Assembly (NCBI GenBank): GCA_964550855.1
Contig: CAZKBQ010000042.1
Coordinates: 1-38,662 of the forward strand
Origin: JAGOBP01 sp964550855
Lineage (GTDB): Bacteria > Chloroflexota > Anaerolineae > Fen-1058
Direction: 5' to 3'
Length of the DNA: 38,662 bases
Positions 8,435 through 16,372 of the stretch are shown in pieces. Position 1 is the stretch's first letter. Each line of letters opens with the position of its first letter. The notes below the pieces were generated by a model. It was not told the DNA's origin and did no database searches. It worked only from the letters and a program-made list of their open reading frames with translations. The position numbers and the translations under genes are program-made.

Positions 8435-9748
8435 GTGACGACCTTTCCGAAGGACTTTGCATGGGGCACGGGCACAGCCAGCTATCAAATTGAAGGCGCG
8501 TGGAACGAAGACGGGCGCGGCGAATCGATCTGGGATCGCTTCAGCCACACGCCGGGCCGCACCGCCAACGGCGACACCGGCGATGTGGCCTGCGATCACT
8601 ATCATCGCTGGCGCGACGATGTGGCCTTGATGAAGCAGCTGGGCGTGAATGCCTATCGCTTCTCCATTGCGTGGCCGCGCGTGCTGCCGCAGGGCCGCGG
8701 CGCGATCAACGCGAAGGGGCTGGATTTCTACGATCGGCTGGTGGATGCGCTGCTGGCGGCGGGCATACAGCCGTACGTCACGCTCTATCACTGGGACCTG
8801 CCGCAGGCGCTGGATGACGCAGGTGGCTGGCTCAATCGCGACATCGCGGGCGCGTTCGCCGATTATACGTCGGTGGTGGTCAGGCGGCTGGGCGATCGCG
8901 TCAAGTCGTGGATGACGATTAACGAGCCGTACTGCGTGGCCTTTCTGGGCTATCGCGAGGGTGTGCACGCACCGGGCCGCCGCGACGAACGGCTGGCGCT
9001 GCAGGCGGCCCATCACACGCTGCTGGCGCATGGTCGGGCGGTGCAGGCCATCCGCGCGCTGTCGTCGGCAGCGCAGGTGGGCATCGTGGCGAATCTGTGG
9101 ACAGTGGATCCGCTGCGTGAAGATGACGAAGAAGATCGCTCGCTGGCCGAGCTGCAGTGGCAGAAGGACTGCGCCTGGTTTCTCGATCCGGTCTTTAAGG
9201 CGCGGTATCCCGATCGGGCGTGGGCGGCTTACGGGTCGATCGTGTCTGCGGTCAATGACGGCGATTTTGAGATCATCTCGCAGCCAATCGATTATCTCGG
9301 CGTCAACTACTACTTCCGCGCGCTGTTCGATCGGGGCCGGCGCATCGCCGGTCTGCCCGACGCGGAATACACCGACATGGGCTGGGAAGTGCGCGCGCAG
9401 GGGCTGGCCGACGTGCTGCTGAAGCTGCACCAAGATTATCCGGGTGTGGCGCTGTCGGTGACCGAAAACGGCGCGGCCTACCGGGACGTCCTGACGCCCG
9501 ACGGCGTGCATGATCCGCGGCGCATCAATTACCTGCGCGAGCACATCGACGCGGTGGGACAGGCCATTGCGGCGGGCGCGGACGTGCGCGGTTATTTTGT
9601 ATGGACGTTCCTGGACAACTTCGAGTGGGCGTACGGTTACGACAAGCGCTTCGGGCTGGTGTACGTGGATTATCCAACGCAGCGCCGCGTGCCCAAGGAT
9701 AGTTTTTACTGGTACGCGCAGACGATAGCGCGTCGCGGCCTGGAATAA
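8435..9748 (+). CDS. Beta-glucosidase, glycoside hydrolase family 1
   Basis: This 437-residue (beta/alpha)8-barrel enzyme hydrolyses terminal beta-glucosidic bonds of cello-oligosaccharides in the cytoplasm. The start is GTG 8435 with GCGGAGC upstream, giving the standard N-terminus FPKDFAWGTGTASYQIEGA. The acid/base Glu 164 is in MTINEP and the nucleophile Glu 344 is in VTENGAAY, both intact. WTFLDNFEWAYGYDKRFGLV is the conserved C-terminal signature. There is no secretion signal, so substrates must arrive through the transporter. It is the last gene before the terminator at 9756-9791. Having both a phosphorylase and a hydrolase for cellobiose in one operon suggests the cell can switch between energy-saving phosphorolysis and unconditional hydrolysis. 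Confidence 0.95.
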   Translation: MTTFPKDFAWGTGTASYQIEGAWNEDGRGESIWDRFSHTPGRTANGDTGDVACDHYHRWRDDVALMKQLGVNAYRFSIAWPRVLPQGRGAINAKGLDFYDRLVDALLAAGIQPYVTLYHWDLPQALDDAGGWLNRDIAGAFADYTSVVVRRLGDRVKSWMTINEPYCVAFLGYREGVHAPGRRDERLALQAAHHTLLAHGRAVQAIRALSSAAQVGIVANLWTVDPLREDDEEDRSLAELQWQKDCAWFLDPVFKARYPDRAWAAYGSIVSAVNDGDFEIISQPIDYLGVNYYFRALFDRGRRIAGLPDAEYTDMGWEVRAQGLADVLLKLHQDYPGVALSVTENGAAYRDVLTPDGVHDPRRINYLREHIDAVGQAIAAGADVRGYFVWTFLDNFEWAYGYDKRFGLVYVDYPTQRRVPKDSFYWYAQTIARRGLE

Positions 9749-9755
9749 CCGCTCA

Positions 9756-9791
9756 CTGCCGAAATCAACGTTGATTTCGGCAGTTTTCTTT
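9756..9791 (+). terminator. Rho-independent terminator of the sugar operon
   Basis: A perfect 28-base palindrome, arms CTGCCGAAATCAA (9756-9768) and TTGATTTCGGCAG (9771-9783), is followed by TTTTCTTT. It starts eight bases after the beta-glucosidase stop and is the clearest intrinsic terminator on the left of the window. It marks the end of the transporter-glycosidase operon. Confidence 0.9.
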
Positions 9792-9793
9792 GA

Positions 9794-9802
9794 TGCTATA
9801 AT
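9794..9802 (+). promoter_or_regulatory. Extended -10 promoter (TGC-TATAAT)
   Basis: TGC followed by a perfect TATAAT lies immediately after the terminator T-run and about 30 bases before the GTG start of the next gene. No good -35 box sits at 17 bases, as expected for extended -10 promoters; TTGATT at 9771-9776 would need a 20-base spacer and lies inside the terminator stem. It probably drives the 2H phosphoesterase gene and perhaps the two genes after it. Confidence 0.6.
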
Positions 9803-9832
9803 CGTCTGCATCCCAGCTCCGATTACCCGCCC

Positions 9833-10387
9833 GTGCCCGACGCTCGCGACTACCGCATCTTCATCGGCGCCTTCCCGATTGGCGATCTAGCCGATCGGAT
9901 CCAGCGCGTGCGCCAGCAGTATGATGCGAAGACGGCGCGCCTCACGCCGCCCCACGTCACACTGGCCGGCACTTACTGGCGCAGCGGCCCACCCACGCCT
10001 GAAAATGAAGCCGCGACGATTGAGCGTCTGTTGTCAGTTCGAGATCGACTGCCGCCCATCGATCTGATCCTCGGCGGCGTCGAGACATTCCTGCCGGACG
10101 TGCCCGTGATCTATCTGCGCGTCGAGCCGACGCCGGCGCTGCTCGAAGTCCGCCGTGTGCTGATGGACATCGTGGGTTCTGACAAACATCGCGCGTTCAC
10201 GCCGCACCTCACCCTGACCATGCGCCTGACGGACGATCGCACCCGCGCACTGCTGGCCGAACTGCGCTGCACTGACTGGCAGACCACCACGTTCGCGCAG
10301 CGGCTCGATCACGTGCGGCTGATGCAGCGCGGCCCGCATGACCCGGCGTGGCGTGATATTCAGCACATCGCCTTGCGGAAGACTTAA
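9833..10387 (+). CDS. 2'-5' RNA ligase family protein (2H phosphoesterase, LigT-like)
   Basis: This 184-residue protein carries the two HxT signatures of the 2H phosphoesterase superfamily: HVT in TPPHVTLAG (near residue 43) and HLT in TPHLTLTM (near residue 124). Family members act on 2',3'-cyclic or 2'-5' phosphodiester bonds in RNA or nucleotides; which reaction applies here cannot be told. The start is GTG 9833, chosen because RIFIGAFP directly after it is the expected first strand and no ATG lies in frame. I see no convincing ribosome site, so the start is less certain than the family. A TGC-TATAAT promoter lies just upstream. Confidence 0.82.
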   Translation: MPDARDYRIFIGAFPIGDLADRIQRVRQQYDAKTARLTPPHVTLAGTYWRSGPPTPENEAATIERLLSVRDRLPPIDLILGGVETFLPDVPVIYLRVEPTPALLEVRRVLMDIVGSDKHRAFTPHLTLTMRLTDDRTRALLAELRCTDWQTTTFAQRLDHVRLMQRGPHDPAWRDIQHIALRKT

Positions 10388-10395
10388 CATGAAGC

Positions 10396-10416
10396 GTAAA
10401 ACGGAAGCTGGTCACT
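10396..10416 (+). repeat. Short heptad repeat remnant (GTAAAAC GGAAGCT GGTCACT)
   Basis: Three seven-base units in register lie in the 30-base gap between the 2H phosphoesterase and the PLP enzyme. The first is the consensus GTAAAAC that makes up the larger arrays at 12030 and 26462. It is probably a small or decayed member of the same repeat family. On its own it would not be convincing. Confidence 0.4.
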
Positions 10417-10417
10417 C

Positions 10418-12033
10418 ATGACACACCCCACCTTGCCCGCCCATGGTCGATCTCGATCAGATGTGCTGGCGGCGATGCAGGCCGCGCGCGATCATGACGT
10501 GCGCTGGCGCGAGGGCCGCGTCTTCAGCCTGGTCTTCAATGCCGGCGACGAAGTGAACGATCTGTTGAAGGACGCTTACACGTTGTTCTTCTCGGAGAAC
10601 GGCCTCAATCCGACCGCTTTTCCCAGCCTCAAGAAATTTGAAACCGAAGTCGTGGCGATGGTCGCCTCACTGCTGGGCGGCGNNNNNNNNNNNNNNNNNN
10701 NNNNNNNNNNNNNNNNNNNNNNNNNNNNNNNNNNNNNNNNNNNNNNNNNNNNNNNNNNNNNNNNNNNNNNNNNNNNNNNNNNCTCAAGAAATTTGAAACC
10801 GAAGTCGTGGCGATGGTCGCCTCACTGCTGGGCGGCGCCGAGGGCGTCGTGGGCAACCTGACCACAGGCGGCACGGAGAGCCTGCTGCTGGCCGTGCTGA
10901 CCGCGCGCGAATGGGCGCGCCGGGCGAAACCGCACATCACTTCGCCGGCCATGGTGCTGCCCGCCTCGGCACATCCCGCGTTCGAGAAGGCCGCCCACTA
11001 CTTCGGCGTTAAGTCGATCCGCGTGCCGGTGCGATCGGACTTCCGCGCCGACCCGGCCGCAATGGCGGCGGCCGTCACGCCGGACACCATCCTGATGGTC
11101 GGTTCTGCGCCGTCGTATCCGCACGGCCTGGTCGATCCCATCCGCGAACTGGCGTCGATCGCGCAGCAGCGCGATCTCCTCTGCCACGTCGATGCCTGCG
11201 TGGGCGGCTTGATGCTGCCTTTTGTGCGCAAACTTGGTTATCCCGTACCCGATTTTGATCTCTCCGTCCCCGGGGTCACGTCCCTCTCCGCCGATCTGCA
11301 CAAGTACGGCTACGCGGCCAAAGGGGCATCGGTCATTCTGTATCAAGACGCTGCGCTCAGGAGACATCAGTATTTCGCCTACACCGACTGGTCGGGCGGC
11401 ATCTACGCTTCGCCGTCGATGACGGGCACGCGCGCGGGCGGGCCCATCGCGGCGGCCTGGGCGATCTTGAACTATCTGGGCGAGGACGGCTATCTGCGTT
11501 TGACCGATCAGGTGATGACGACGGCGCGGCGCCTGCGCGACGGCGTCAACGCCATCGACGGGTTGCACGTCATCGGCCAACCCGAGATGACGGTCATGGC
11601 GATCGGCTCCGATCAGCTGGACGTGTACGAAGTGGGCGACGAGTTGACGGCGCGCGGCTGGCATCTCGATCGGCAGCAGTTCCCGCCCAGCCTGCACCTC
11701 ACCGTCAGTCCTTATCACGCGCAGGTCGTCGACGACTTCCTGTGCGATCTGAATGAAGCCGCCGCCGCTGCGAGAAAGTTCCGTTGGGGCAAGATGACCA
11801 ATCGGCTGGCGGTAAAAACCGCCAACCTGGCCGCCCGGAAATTACCCCCCAAATGGATCAGCCGCCTCACGTCGAAAACATCGTCGCTGGTGGGCGCTTC
11901 GGGCGAAGGGCTGCCGCAACGATCGGCCCCGATGTACGGCCTGATGGGTACGCTGCCCAATCGCGGCGATCTGCATGAGGTCGTGATCGATCTGCTGGAT
12001 CAACTGACAAAGACGCCGCCGGATAAGATGTGA
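10418..12033 (+). CDS. PLP-dependent lyase, sphingosine-1-phosphate lyase/group II decarboxylase-like, split by assembly gap
   Basis: The gene starts at ATG 10418 and ends at 12033, but the scaffold contains 100 N and a duplicated 55-base flank. Removing 10683-10837 (gap plus one copy) joins both halves in one frame and gives 486 residues, the normal size for the family. In the joined protein the motifs are LTTGGTESLLLA, CHVDACVGG with the cofactor-binding Asp near 207, and DLHKYGYAAKG with the PLP Lys near 244. DWSGGIYASPSMTGTRAGG then follows, typical of sphingosine-1-phosphate lyases rather than glutamate decarboxylases. The likely reaction is PLP-dependent C-C cleavage of a phosphorylated long-chain amine or a related decarboxylation. 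It is not a pseudogene; the break is technical. Confidence 0.85.
10628..10837. other. Scaffold gap of 100 N with duplicated 55-base flanks
   Basis: Bases 10628-10682 and 10783-10837 are identical copies of 55 bases, separated by exactly 100 N. An exact shared end of this length is what results when two contigs that overlap by one k-mer are scaffolded without being merged. The true genome probably has a single copy and no gap. The reading frame of the surrounding gene closes perfectly if 155 bases are removed. Confidence 0.93.
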
Positions 12034-12115
12034 AACGTAAGGCGTAAAACGTAAAGCGCGAAACGTAAAACGTAAAACGTAAAGCGTAAGGCGCGCAGTA
12101 TGTTTCACGTCTTAC
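12030..12115 (+). repeat. Heptanucleotide repeat array, consensus GTAAAAC/GTGAAAC, with inverted tail
   Basis: From 12030 the sequence reads in strict seven-base register: GTGAAAC, GTAAGGC, GTAAAAC, GTAAAGC, GCGAAAC, GTAAAAC, GTAAAAC, GTAAAGC, GTAAGGC. After a short break come GTTTCAC (12102-12108) and GTCTTAC (12109-12115), the reverse complements of the unit. The array overlaps the stop codon of the PLP enzyme and ends just before the ribosome site of the transporter gene. The inverted end lets GTGAAAC at 12030 pair with GTTTCAC at 12102. Related arrays occur at 26462-26612 and 32877-32897. Confidence 0.85.
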
Positions 12116-12131
12116 GACTCCGGGAGGGGAC

Positions 12132-13562
12132 ATGACGACGAGCACGCCGCGTTTGTCGTTCTGGACGAAGTTGATCTACGGCTATGGCGAATGGGGCGTG
12201 GCCAGCTTCGGCACGCTGCGCCAGATCTTCTACGCCATCTTCCTCACTGACACGGTGGGCCTGGACGCGCGCCTGGCCTCAGTAGCCGCCCTGATCGGCG
12301 TGATCTGGGACGCCGTCAATGATCCCATCGTGGGCACCCTCAGCGATCGGGTCAAGTCGCGGCTGGGGCGGCGGCGGCCGTTCCTGCTGATCTTTGCCGT
12401 GCCCTACGCGCTGGGCTTCCTGTTGTTGTGGTGGGCGCCGCCCATCGAGAACCAGGTGCTGTTGATGATCGTGGTGATGTTCGCCTACATGCTCAGCGAC
12501 ACGCTGCAGACGCTGGTGGTGGTGCCGTACTACACGCTGACACCCGACATCGCACCCACCTACGATCAACGCACCAGCCTTACCGGCTATCGCATGTTCT
12601 TCAACCTGCTGGCTTCGCTGGCAACCGCGGTGCTTGGCCCGATGATCGTCAAGGGCACGGTGGCAGCGGGCGGCACCTCGCAGCAGGGCTACCTGACGGC
12701 CGCGCTGTTGTTCGGCGGACTGGCGGCGATCCCGTTCCTGCTCATCGGCGCGGTGGTGCGCGAGCGGCACGGCGCAGCCACGGCGGCCGAGCAGGCGGCC
12801 TCGTTCCGCGAGGTGGTGCGCATGGCCTGGCGCAACATCCCCTTTCGCTTTGCCACGGCGCTGTACATGCTCAACTGGATCACCTTTGATCTGGTGGCGT
12901 TGATGCTGCCGTTCTTCCTGACGTACTGGGTGGCGCAGGGCAATCTGCTGGCCAAAACCACGCTGCTGGGCGAGTCGTTCACGCTGGAGTCGGCGGTCTT
13001 AGGGTTGCTCCTGATTACGGCCGTGGTCGCGCTGCCGCTGTGGACGGGGCTGGCCAGGCGCTTCGGCAAGCGTGCAGCCTACATCATCGGCATGAGCTTC
13101 TGGGTGGTGGTGCAGCTGCTGATCCTGATCGTGCAGCCGGGGCAGGTCGATCTGATCCTGTTCTTCGCGGTGCTGGCCGGCCTCAGCGTGAGCACGGCGC
13201 ACGTGCTGCCCGACGCGATCTTCCCCGATGTGATCGAGTGGGACGAGCTGCGCACCGGCCGCCGACACGAAGGCATTTACTACGGCGTGAAGAATTTTGT
13301 GCGCAAGCTGACGGGCGCGCTGGCGATCTTCCTCGCTTTGCAGGTGCTGGGCTGGTTCGGTTACACGTCGCCGGCCACGGGTGTCACGGTCTTCGCCCAA
13401 TCCGATCGGACTCTGGACGCGATCCGGTTCCTCACCGGGCCGCTGGGCGCGCTGCTGCTGCTGAGCGCCATCGCCATGGCGTGGTTCTACCCGCTGACGC
13501 GCGAACGGCACGATCGGATCCGCGCGCTGCTGGAGAAGCGGCGATCTCGCGCGAATATTTGA
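12132..13562 (+). CDS. GPH-family (MelB-like) sugar:cation symporter, MFS superfamily
   Basis: This membrane protein of 476 residues and about 12 helices imports glycosides, pentosides or hexuronides with Na+ or H+. The N-terminal YGYGEWGVASFGTLRQIF is the family opening, VIWDAVNDPIVGTLSDRVKS holds the Asp-rich cation/sugar site and loop, and SRLGRRRPFLL is the GPH signature. The late block FPDVIEWDELRTGRRHEGIYYG is also conserved. The ATG at 12132 has a strong GGGAGGGG site. It is separated from the PLP enzyme by a heptad repeat array and could be co-transcribed. It may feed the glycosidase pathway encoded upstream, but that is only positional inference. Confidence 0.9.
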   Translation: MTTSTPRLSFWTKLIYGYGEWGVASFGTLRQIFYAIFLTDTVGLDARLASVAALIGVIWDAVNDPIVGTLSDRVKSRLGRRRPFLLIFAVPYALGFLLLWWAPPIENQVLLMIVVMFAYMLSDTLQTLVVVPYYTLTPDIAPTYDQRTSLTGYRMFFNLLASLATAVLGPMIVKGTVAAGGTSQQGYLTAALLFGGLAAIPFLLIGAVVRERHGAATAAEQAASFREVVRMAWRNIPFRFATALYMLNWITFDLVALMLPFFLTYWVAQGNLLAKTTLLGESFTLESAVLGLLLITAVVALPLWTGLARRFGKRAAYIIGMSFWVVVQLLILIVQPGQVDLILFFAVLAGLSVSTAHVLPDAIFPDVIEWDELRTGRRHEGIYYGVKNFVRKLTGALAIFLALQVLGWFGYTSPATGVTVFAQSDRTLDAIRFLTGPLGALLLLSAIAMAWFYPLTRERHDRIRALLEKRRSRANI

Positions 13563-13574
13563 TCCACGCGGCCA

Positions 13575-13629
13575 CACGAATCTGCGCGACAGGGAGCCTG
13601 ATTTCAGCGCGCGTTCGCGCTGATTCGTG
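13575..13629. terminator. Inverted repeat between convergent genes, probable bidirectional terminator
   Basis: CACGAATCTGCGCGA (13575-13589) pairs with TCGCGCTGATTCGTG (13615-13629) with one mismatch, in the 69-base space between the converging symporter and TauE-like genes. There is no long T-run on either side, so termination strength is uncertain. Position between two stop codons is the main argument. Confidence 0.5.
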
Positions 13630-13631
13630 CT

Positions 13632-14342
13632 TCAGATCAAGATCAGCCGCGCGCCCATGACAATGAGCAGCAGCAGCACGACGGTGCGAAACGTGGCGGG
13701 GTTGAGGCGCCGATCGATCTTCAAGCCGATGAAAATGCCTAGCAAAATGGCGGGCAGGGCGATGAGGTAGTTCTGCCACACGATCGGCGTGAGGTTGCCC
13801 GCCAGCCCGTGGCTGATCACCACCATTGTGTCGTTGACGATGAAGAACGCCTGCAAGTTACTGCGGAACTCGGCGGGTGGCCAGCCCCGGCAGTTGCCGT
13901 AGATCACGGCGGGCGGCCCGCCCACGTTGTACGCTCCGCTCAACAGCCCCCCTAAGAAGCCAAAGCCGAACGCCCACGCGGGCCGTCTGAGCTCAGGCAG
14001 CTTGGGCGTGATCAGGGCGTAGAGCGAATACAGCACCAGCACTGAGCCGAGGATGGTCAAGACGGCGTCTTCGTCGATCGTTCGGATGGCCGTGAGGCCG
14101 ATCGGGATGGCAAAGATGGACGCCAGCGACAGCCGCCACACCGCGCCGAAGTTCATCGCGCTGCGAAAGCGGATCAGCAGAATCACTTCCAGCGTGATCG
14201 CCATCAGCGCCACCAGCGGCGAAGCGGTGGCAATGCCCAGCAGGCCGGGCAGGATGGACATGGTGACGAGGGCGGAGCCGAAGCCGGTAAGGGTTTGTGT
14301 GAAGACGCCAAAGAAGATGGCGATGGGCACGATCCAGTTCAT
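13632..14342 (-). CDS. Sulfite exporter TauE/SafE family membrane protein
   Basis: This 236-residue protein has about seven to eight membrane segments. The duplicated family pattern is visible as GVFTQTLTGFGSALVTM near the N-terminus and GFLGGLLSGAYNVGGPPAVIY near residue 128. TauE/SafE proteins move anions such as sulfite, sulfoacetate or other organosulfur compounds across the inner membrane; the substrate here is unknown. It is slightly short but complete, ending at 13632 in LLLLIVMGARLILI. The ATG lies at 14342 and a TATAAT is found 40 bases upstream. The nearest genes in the same direction (GNAT, DUF5946-like) give no functional clue. Confidence 0.88.
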   Translation of the reverse strand: MNWIVPIAIFFGVFTQTLTGFGSALVTMSILPGLLGIATASPLVALMAITLEVILLIRFRSAMNFGAVWRLSLASIFAIPIGLTAIRTIDEDAVLTILGSVLVLYSLYALITPKLPELRRPAWAFGFGFLGGLLSGAYNVGGPPAVIYGNCRGWPPAEFRSNLQAFFIVNDTMVVISHGLAGNLTPIVWQNYLIALPAILLGIFIGLKIDRRLNPATFRTVVLLLLIVMGARLILI

Positions 14343-14382
14343 GAGGTGATCCGTGAAGGCGAACCTGCGCGTTCGCCCGCGG

Positions 14383-14388
14383 ATTATA
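14383..14388 (-). promoter_or_regulatory. TATAAT -10 box for the TauE-like gene
   Basis: The minus strand reads GAGGTATAATCC 41-46 bases before the ATG at 14342, inside the 48-base space after the GNAT stop codon. No recognisable -35 lies 17 bases upstream. A small hairpin (GCGAAC...GTTCGC) follows in the leader. It is a plausible but weak promoter. Confidence 0.4.
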
Positions 14389-14390
14389 CC

Positions 14391-15215
14391 TCAGTCCGGC
14401 TCGCGCTCGGGGCAGCAGTAAAAATGCGCCATGTCACATAGCTTTTCAAAGCCCAGGCGCCGATAGACGTTGAAGCCCATTTCGGAGGACTGCAGCACGC
14501 CGGCGCGATAACCGCGCGCCCGCGCTTCAAGCAGCGGCGCCAGCGTCAGGGCCGCGCCGAGGCCGCGGCCGCGCGCGGCGGGTACGGTGGACACGTTAAG
14601 CACGCCGGCCACGCCCGCGCCGATGAAGAGCGTGGCAGTGGCGACCGGCTCGCCGTCGAGAGAGCCCAGGTAGTTGCGCATCGGCCAATCGAGGCCGAGG
14701 CCGGCCATCAGTTCGTAGAAAGCGTGCTCCCAGCTGTGCGGCAATTCGTATCCGATCATGAACGTATGCGTCCAGGTTCGCAGCATCGCGTCATCTTTTA
14801 CCGGGGCGATGATCAACCGGTCGGGCGCGGCCACGCGATCGGGCAGGGCGTTGAGCGCAACGGCCATGCCGGGCGTGCCGCGATCGAGCTGGAAGCCGAA
14901 GGGGGCCAGCAGCTGCGCCCAGGCGTCGAGGGGCTGCGCGGGCGACAGCCACCACGTGAACGGCGACACGCCGCGCGCGTTGAAGTAGGCAACAGTCTCT
15001 TCGATGACGGGGCGATAATCTTCGGTGGGCAGCTGGCGGGCGGCCACGCCGTTGAACCACGGATGGGGAATGCGTGTGTGCCAGCGCGCGATCATTTCGT
15101 CGGCGTAGTACTCGGCCGAAGGGGCCCGCTGTATCCGATCGAAGAAGGCCAGCAGATTGCCGGTGATGGCGCGTGTCAGTGCGGGCGTGGACAGATCGGT
15201 GAGGATGTGATTCAT
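14391..15215 (-). CDS. GNAT family N-acetyltransferase
   Basis: This 274-residue protein has its acetyl-CoA-binding motif in the C-terminal half: LNVSTVPAARGRGLGAALTLAPL holds the R-G-x-G-L/A signature, followed by the typical closing strand GFNVYRRLGFEKL. The N-terminal 140 residues look like a diverged first GNAT-like half, as in two-domain members. The start ATG 15215 overlaps the stop of the preceding gene (ATGA), so the two are translationally coupled; a longer open frame upstream is a shadow of that gene. The substrate is unknown. The last residues CPEREPD are not conserved to my knowledge. Confidence 0.85.
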   Translation of the reverse strand: MNHILTDLSTPALTRAITGNLLAFFDRIQRAPSAEYYADEMIARWHTRIPHPWFNGVAARQLPTEDYRPVIEETVAYFNARGVSPFTWWLSPAQPLDAWAQLLAPFGFQLDRGTPGMAVALNALPDRVAAPDRLIIAPVKDDAMLRTWTHTFMIGYELPHSWEHAFYELMAGLGLDWPMRNYLGSLDGEPVATATLFIGAGVAGVLNVSTVPAARGRGLGAALTLAPLLEARARGYRAGVLQSSEMGFNVYRRLGFEKLCDMAHFYCCPEREPD

Positions 15216-15676
15216 GACGAGGCCGACTCGGCGGCGGCCAGGGCGGCGCGAATGGATTGCGCCCACGCCCGCACGTTGTCGCAATACGCCTCCACGCCGC
15301 CCGCCACCACATCGGCGATCGTCATCGGCCACGTCACGGGTGAAGCGTATGCGCCGCGCGCATCAGCGCGGGCGGTAATCGTCCACGTCCGCGCGCCGGA
15401 ATCGACGCGGGCGCGGTTGCGCTGCCGCACGGCCTGCGGGCTGAGGCCGCGATCGAGAAAATCGGCCAGCAGCCGCCGCGCTTCGATCAAGCCCTCCGGT
15501 GAATACAAGCGGGGGTGCTGCAGGTGATAGCACAACACCATGAGATGATGAACCTGCGCGGCGTAATCGGGATGCTCGGCTTCCCAGAAAAGCAGCTGAT
15601 GAAAGTGCGCTTCGCACGTTTCGTCAGCGGTCTGGGGCGCGCCGCAATCGGGACAGCGGGACAGAGTGGTTGTCAT
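15212..15676 (-). CDS. DUF5946-like hypothetical protein
   Basis: This 154-residue soluble protein begins with a zinc-ribbon-like Cys pair (RCPDCGAPQ) and a third Cys (TCEAHF), then VHHLMVLCYHLQHPRLYSPEG, a His-rich block I associate with DUF5946 proteins. Function is unknown. The Cys/His set could bind a metal. The start ATG 15676 is preceded by a GTTCG-N4-CGAAC inverted repeat. Its stop overlaps the start of the GNAT gene, suggesting the acetyltransferase and this protein work together or are at least made together. Confidence 0.7.
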   Translation of the reverse strand: MTTTLSRCPDCGAPQTADETCEAHFHQLLFWEAEHPDYAAQVHHLMVLCYHLQHPRLYSPEGLIEARRLLADFLDRGLSPQAVRQRNRARVDSGARTWTITARADARGAYASPVTWPMTIADVVAGGVEAYCDNVRAWAQSIRAALAAAESASS

Positions 15677-15692
15677 GGCGACATTTCGCCTT

Positions 15693-15706
15693 GTTCGCAA
15701 ACGAAC
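15693..15706. promoter_or_regulatory. Inverted repeat GTTCG-CAAA-CGAAC upstream of the DUF5946-like gene
   Basis: A perfect five-base dyad with a four-base spacer lies 17 bases before the ATG at 15676. It could be an operator or a small RNA hairpin that covers the ribosome site. The dyad has the opposite polarity to the LexA box (CGAAC...GTTCG), so an SOS role is not supported. Confidence 0.35.
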
Positions 15707-15812
15707 TGAGCGGGATTCCTCGAAGCTAATCAGTGCGCGCGCTTGCAGCCGTCGTTCAGGATGCCGACACGGCTCATGAGTTCTTGTGCGAAGCGCGCGT
15801 CGCACCGGCCGC

Positions 15813-16361
15813 TCAGCGCCGGATGCTGGGCAGGTAATTCAGATACACGCCCGGACATTGCACGCTGCCGTAATTTGCCGCGCTCAAGCCACTCGTTTCG
15901 CGCGCGCGGACCGTGTAGGCATGGACATAGCCCAGCCCGGTGCTCGGGTTGCGCGGGCCGCAGGCCACTTTGAAGCCCGGGCCAAACAAATCGCCCGGAA
16001 TGTACATTGAGGTCTGAAAGAACCCGGCGTGATAAGCCGCGATCTGGTTGTCGATGGCGATCGTCATGCTGATGATATACTGCGAACTGCTTGCCGATAC
16101 GTTGAGGTAATTCCACGTGATGTAGCAGTCGTTGCGGCTGGCGATCGGCTGCACGCACGTGGCCGACGGGTTGTCGATGAACGAGATCGTCGGCTGATCG
16201 ACGGTCGTTTCCGACTGGATTTCGCGCCGATTGCCGTCGGCCTCCTCGGCAATCACCGGGCCAATCAGACCGGCCGCGCGCGCGGCCAGTGCGCCGATGG
16301 CTAACATCAGCGCGATGACGACCATCACGCCCAGTTTGGATGTGTGCCGGTGGAAACTCAT
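15813..16361 (-). CDS. Secreted protein of unknown function, paralog B of a tandem pair
   Basis: This 182-residue protein opens with a basic start and a hydrophobic segment (VMVVIALMLAIGALAARAAG), a signal peptide or anchor. The mature part shares a clear pattern with its upstream neighbour: FIDNPSATCVQP, NDCYITWNYLNVSAS, GFFQTSMYIP, GFKVACGP, YTVRARE and ANYGSVQCP. Four Cys are shared and likely form two disulfides. It ends in YLNYLPSIRR, a tail like that of the secreted repeat protein at 18496. The start ATG 16361 was chosen over one 30 bases upstream because a GAGG site precedes it and the signal is complete. I do not recognise the family. It lies 11 bases after paralog A. Confidence 0.75.
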   Translation of the reverse strand: MSFHRHTSKLGVMVVIALMLAIGALAARAAGLIGPVIAEEADGNRREIQSETTVDQPTISFIDNPSATCVQPIASRNDCYITWNYLNVSASSSQYIISMTIAIDNQIAAYHAGFFQTSMYIPGDLFGPGFKVACGPRNPSTGLGYVHAYTVRARETSGLSAANYGSVQCPGVYLNYLPSIRR

Positions 16362-16372
16362 CTTGGCCTCGC

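Noticed and set aside
8414..9811. Long antisense frame opposite the beta-glucosidase
   Set aside because: It is a mirror frame caused by G+C-rich codon bias; the plus strand has intact catalytic motifs and a terminator.
10418..10861. Protein frame that reads through the N run
   Set aside because: The frame after the gap is wrong; it exists only because of the 100 N plus the duplicated 55 bases.
15693..15706. LexA/SOS box
   Set aside because: The dyad has the half-sites in the opposite order (GTTCG...CGAAC) to a LexA box.
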